DNA of 64,000 nt. Source: Pseudomonas_T sp032052615 (GTDB taxonomy: Bacteria > Pseudomonadota > Gammaproteobacteria > Pseudomonadales > Pseudomonadaceae). Numbering within the stretch: position 1 is the stretch's first letter; every line of letters starts with the position of its first letter. The notes beneath the pieces were generated by a model, which had not been told where the DNA came from, did no database searches, and saw nothing but the letters and a program-made list of their open reading frames with translations. The DNA lies in contig DAMBWF010000002.1 of assembly GCA_032052615.1 (NCBI GenBank), positions 1-64,000 on the forward strand. The letters run 5' to 3'. Below are positions 63,036 to 64,000 of the stretch, in pieces. The position numbers and the translations under genes were made by a program.

Positions 63036-63157
63036 GCAAAACTTCCTTTTCCGCTTGGGTTGTTGAATGCAGCTATGTAATTAGTCCAGCTTCTCTCAGC
63101 TGTCAAAGCAGGCTGGTGCAGAACCGCCTGGCCGATGATCCGGTCCACATCGAACAT

Positions 63158-64000
63158 TCAGAGGCCAGAATAAGAGCCTCCGGCCAAGGGCTTGCAAGGG
63201 GCTGTGAAATCCAGCGCTGAGCGATACGAAGACGTCTGGACGTTCATCATGCCGAGCACGGTGTGGAACAGGTTGTCGTGGCTCAGCGGTGACGTGGTTT
63301 GAGCTTTCAAACAACCCACGTTGACCTTTTCGCTCTTCGCGAGCGAGTCAGACATCCAAAGTACCAACGGCACCTTTGTTTGCTCGTCAGGAGCCATCGC
63401 GTAAGGCAGCCCGTGCAGATAGAGCCCACCCTCCCCCAGCGATTCGCCGTGGTCCGAAACGTACATCAGCGCAGTGTCGAACTTGGTGTTGGCCGCCAGG
63501 ATATCGATGAGATTTGCAGTCACATAATCGGTGTAGAGGATTGAGTTGTCGTAGGCATTGACCACCTCCTCCTGCTTACATTTGTCGAGCTCGTTGGTCT
63601 CGCACACCGGTGCGAATTTCTTGAATTGCGAGGGGTAGCGCTTGTAGTAGGCCGGGCCGTGACTGCCTTTGTAGTGGAGCACCAGGACAGCATCGCCTTC
63701 CTGGCGCTTGATGAAGTCTTGCATCTCCGTGAGCAGCACCCCGTCCTTACACTCCTCGCTGGTGCACAGTTGGGAATCCGCGTGAGAGGCAGCCTTGTGG
63801 TTGGGAACCCTGTCGCAGACCCCTTTGCACCCCGAGTTGTTGTCAGTCCACATGACACTAATGCCAGCGCGTTGAAGCACGTCGAGCAGCCCTTCTCGGC
63901 TCTTGGCCAAGCCATCTTTGTACTGGGCCTTACCCACGTCCAAGAACATGCATGGCAGCGAGACCGCGGTAGCGGTACCGCAGGAGCTCACGTTCGTGAA
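63158..64000 (-). CDS. eptA: EptA/MCR-type phosphoethanolamine-lipid A transferase, C-terminal part (5' end beyond window)
   Basis: The last 280 residues of an about 550-aa protein; the frame is open to the window edge. The periplasmic sulfatase-fold domain begins at NVSSCGTATA, whose Thr is the phosphoethanolamine-accepting nucleophile (T285 in MCR-1). Further motifs: LHYKGSHGPAYYKRYP, YVSDHGESLGE (metal ligands) and LHGLPYAMAP. Paired cysteines (CKGVCDRVP and others) match the disulphides of this family. The enzyme adds phosphoethanolamine to lipid A and lowers polymyxin binding. Resistance for this allele is inferred, not shown. It lies in the cargo of the Tn7-like element. Confidence 0.9.
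   Translation of the reverse strand, partial: FTNVSSCGTATAVSLPCMFLDVGKAQYKDGLAKSREGLLDVLQRAGISVMWTDNNSGCKGVCDRVPNHKAASHADSQLCTSEECKDGVLLTEMQDFIKRQEGDAVLVLHYKGSHGPAYYKRYPSQFKKFAPVCETNELDKCKQEEVVNAYDNSILYTDYVTANLIDILAANTKFDTALMYVSDHGESLGEGGLYLHGLPYAMAPDEQTKVPLVLWMSDSLAKSEKVNVGCLKAQTTSPLSHDNLFHTVLGMMNVQTSSYRSALDFTAPCKPLAGGSYSGL

Larger units (their letters stand above)
53692..64000. mobile_element. Tn7-like transposon (tnsA-tnsB-tnsC-tniQ module plus cargo), left part; continues beyond window
   Basis: From just after the gyrB terminator the DNA is more AT-rich, codon use is less GC-biased, and the normal Pseudomonas neighbour of gyrB (an acyltransferase gene) is absent. It holds a complete + strand tnsA, tnsB, tnsC and tniQ set, an MvaT-family gene and accessory genes up to eptA, which is cut by the window edge. 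The left end must lie between 53,579 and 54,402; a TGT at 53703 (TGTGGGCACC) resembles the Tn7 terminus TGTGGGCGGA in its first seven bases, but I could not confirm repeated TnsB sites. The right end was not found. Start coordinate is approximate. Confidence 0.75.

Noticed and set aside
62775..63080. 101-codon + strand frame with hydrophobic stretch
   Set aside because: Antisense to the 42-aa gene and runs through a strong terminator hairpin.
62662..64000. Right end of the Tn7-like element within the window
   Set aside because: No terminal TGT/ACA inverted repeat pairing with the left side was found and eptA runs past the edge.

Overview
The window is high-GC DNA around the chromosome replication origin of a Pseudomonas-like gammaproteobacterium (Pseudomonadaceae). 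The gene order glmS-glmR-glmU-atpCDGAHFEBI-parBA-rsmG-mnmG-mnmE-yidC-yidD-rnpA-rpmH / dnaA-dnaN-recF-gyrB is the canonical Pseudomonas origin block. MvaT, HexR and parS sites of the Pseudomonas type agree with this. The species cannot be fixed from the sequence alone.

Layout. 1-13.6 kb is a variable flank: an Rhs-type gene broken by one frameshift, the divergent hexR/zwf pair with a clear HexR operator, a bacterial protein O-mannosyltransferase-like enzyme, trhP (yegQ), hutC, the 2-oxoglutarate permease kgtP, a CobW-type GTPase, several small or secreted unknowns and a 1.2-kb stretch without genes. 13.7-26.05 kb is a surface-polysaccharide locus. It holds the three-enzyme UDP-N-acetyl-L-fucosamine pathway (FnlA/FnlB/FnlC, equivalent to WbjB/C/D), glycosyltransferases, an epimerase/reductase, a Wzz chain-length regulator, a Wzy-like polymerase and a Wzx-like flippase. 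No initiating sugar-phosphate transferase is visible. 26.3-53.6 kb is the conserved origin block: cell-wall amino-sugar genes, the complete F1Fo ATP synthase operon, chromosome partition genes, tRNA-modification genes, membrane insertion and RNase P protein, oriC with DnaA boxes, and dnaA-dnaN-recF-gyrB. Two perfect parS sites lie in or next to recF.

Downstream of the gyrB terminator the base composition and gene content change abruptly. From about 53.7 kb to the right edge of the window there is a Tn7-like element: tnsA, tnsB (DD35E transposase), tnsC (AAA+ ATPase) and a large TniQ/TnsD-like target selector, all on the + strand. An MvaT/H-NS-family DNA-binding protein gene follows directly. 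The cargo comprises small conserved proteins of the kind seen in integrative elements, a striking four-copy inverted-repeat array between two convergent genes, a 42-residue Lys-rich protein, and the C-terminal 280 residues of an EptA/MCR-type phosphoethanolamine transferase that runs off the window. The classical attTn7 site downstream of glmS (about 26.3 kb) carries no recognisable insertion. The simplest model is a Tn7-like transposon whose TniQ protein targets the 3' end of gyrB, carrying its own silencer and a lipid A modification gene. The element ends were not located.
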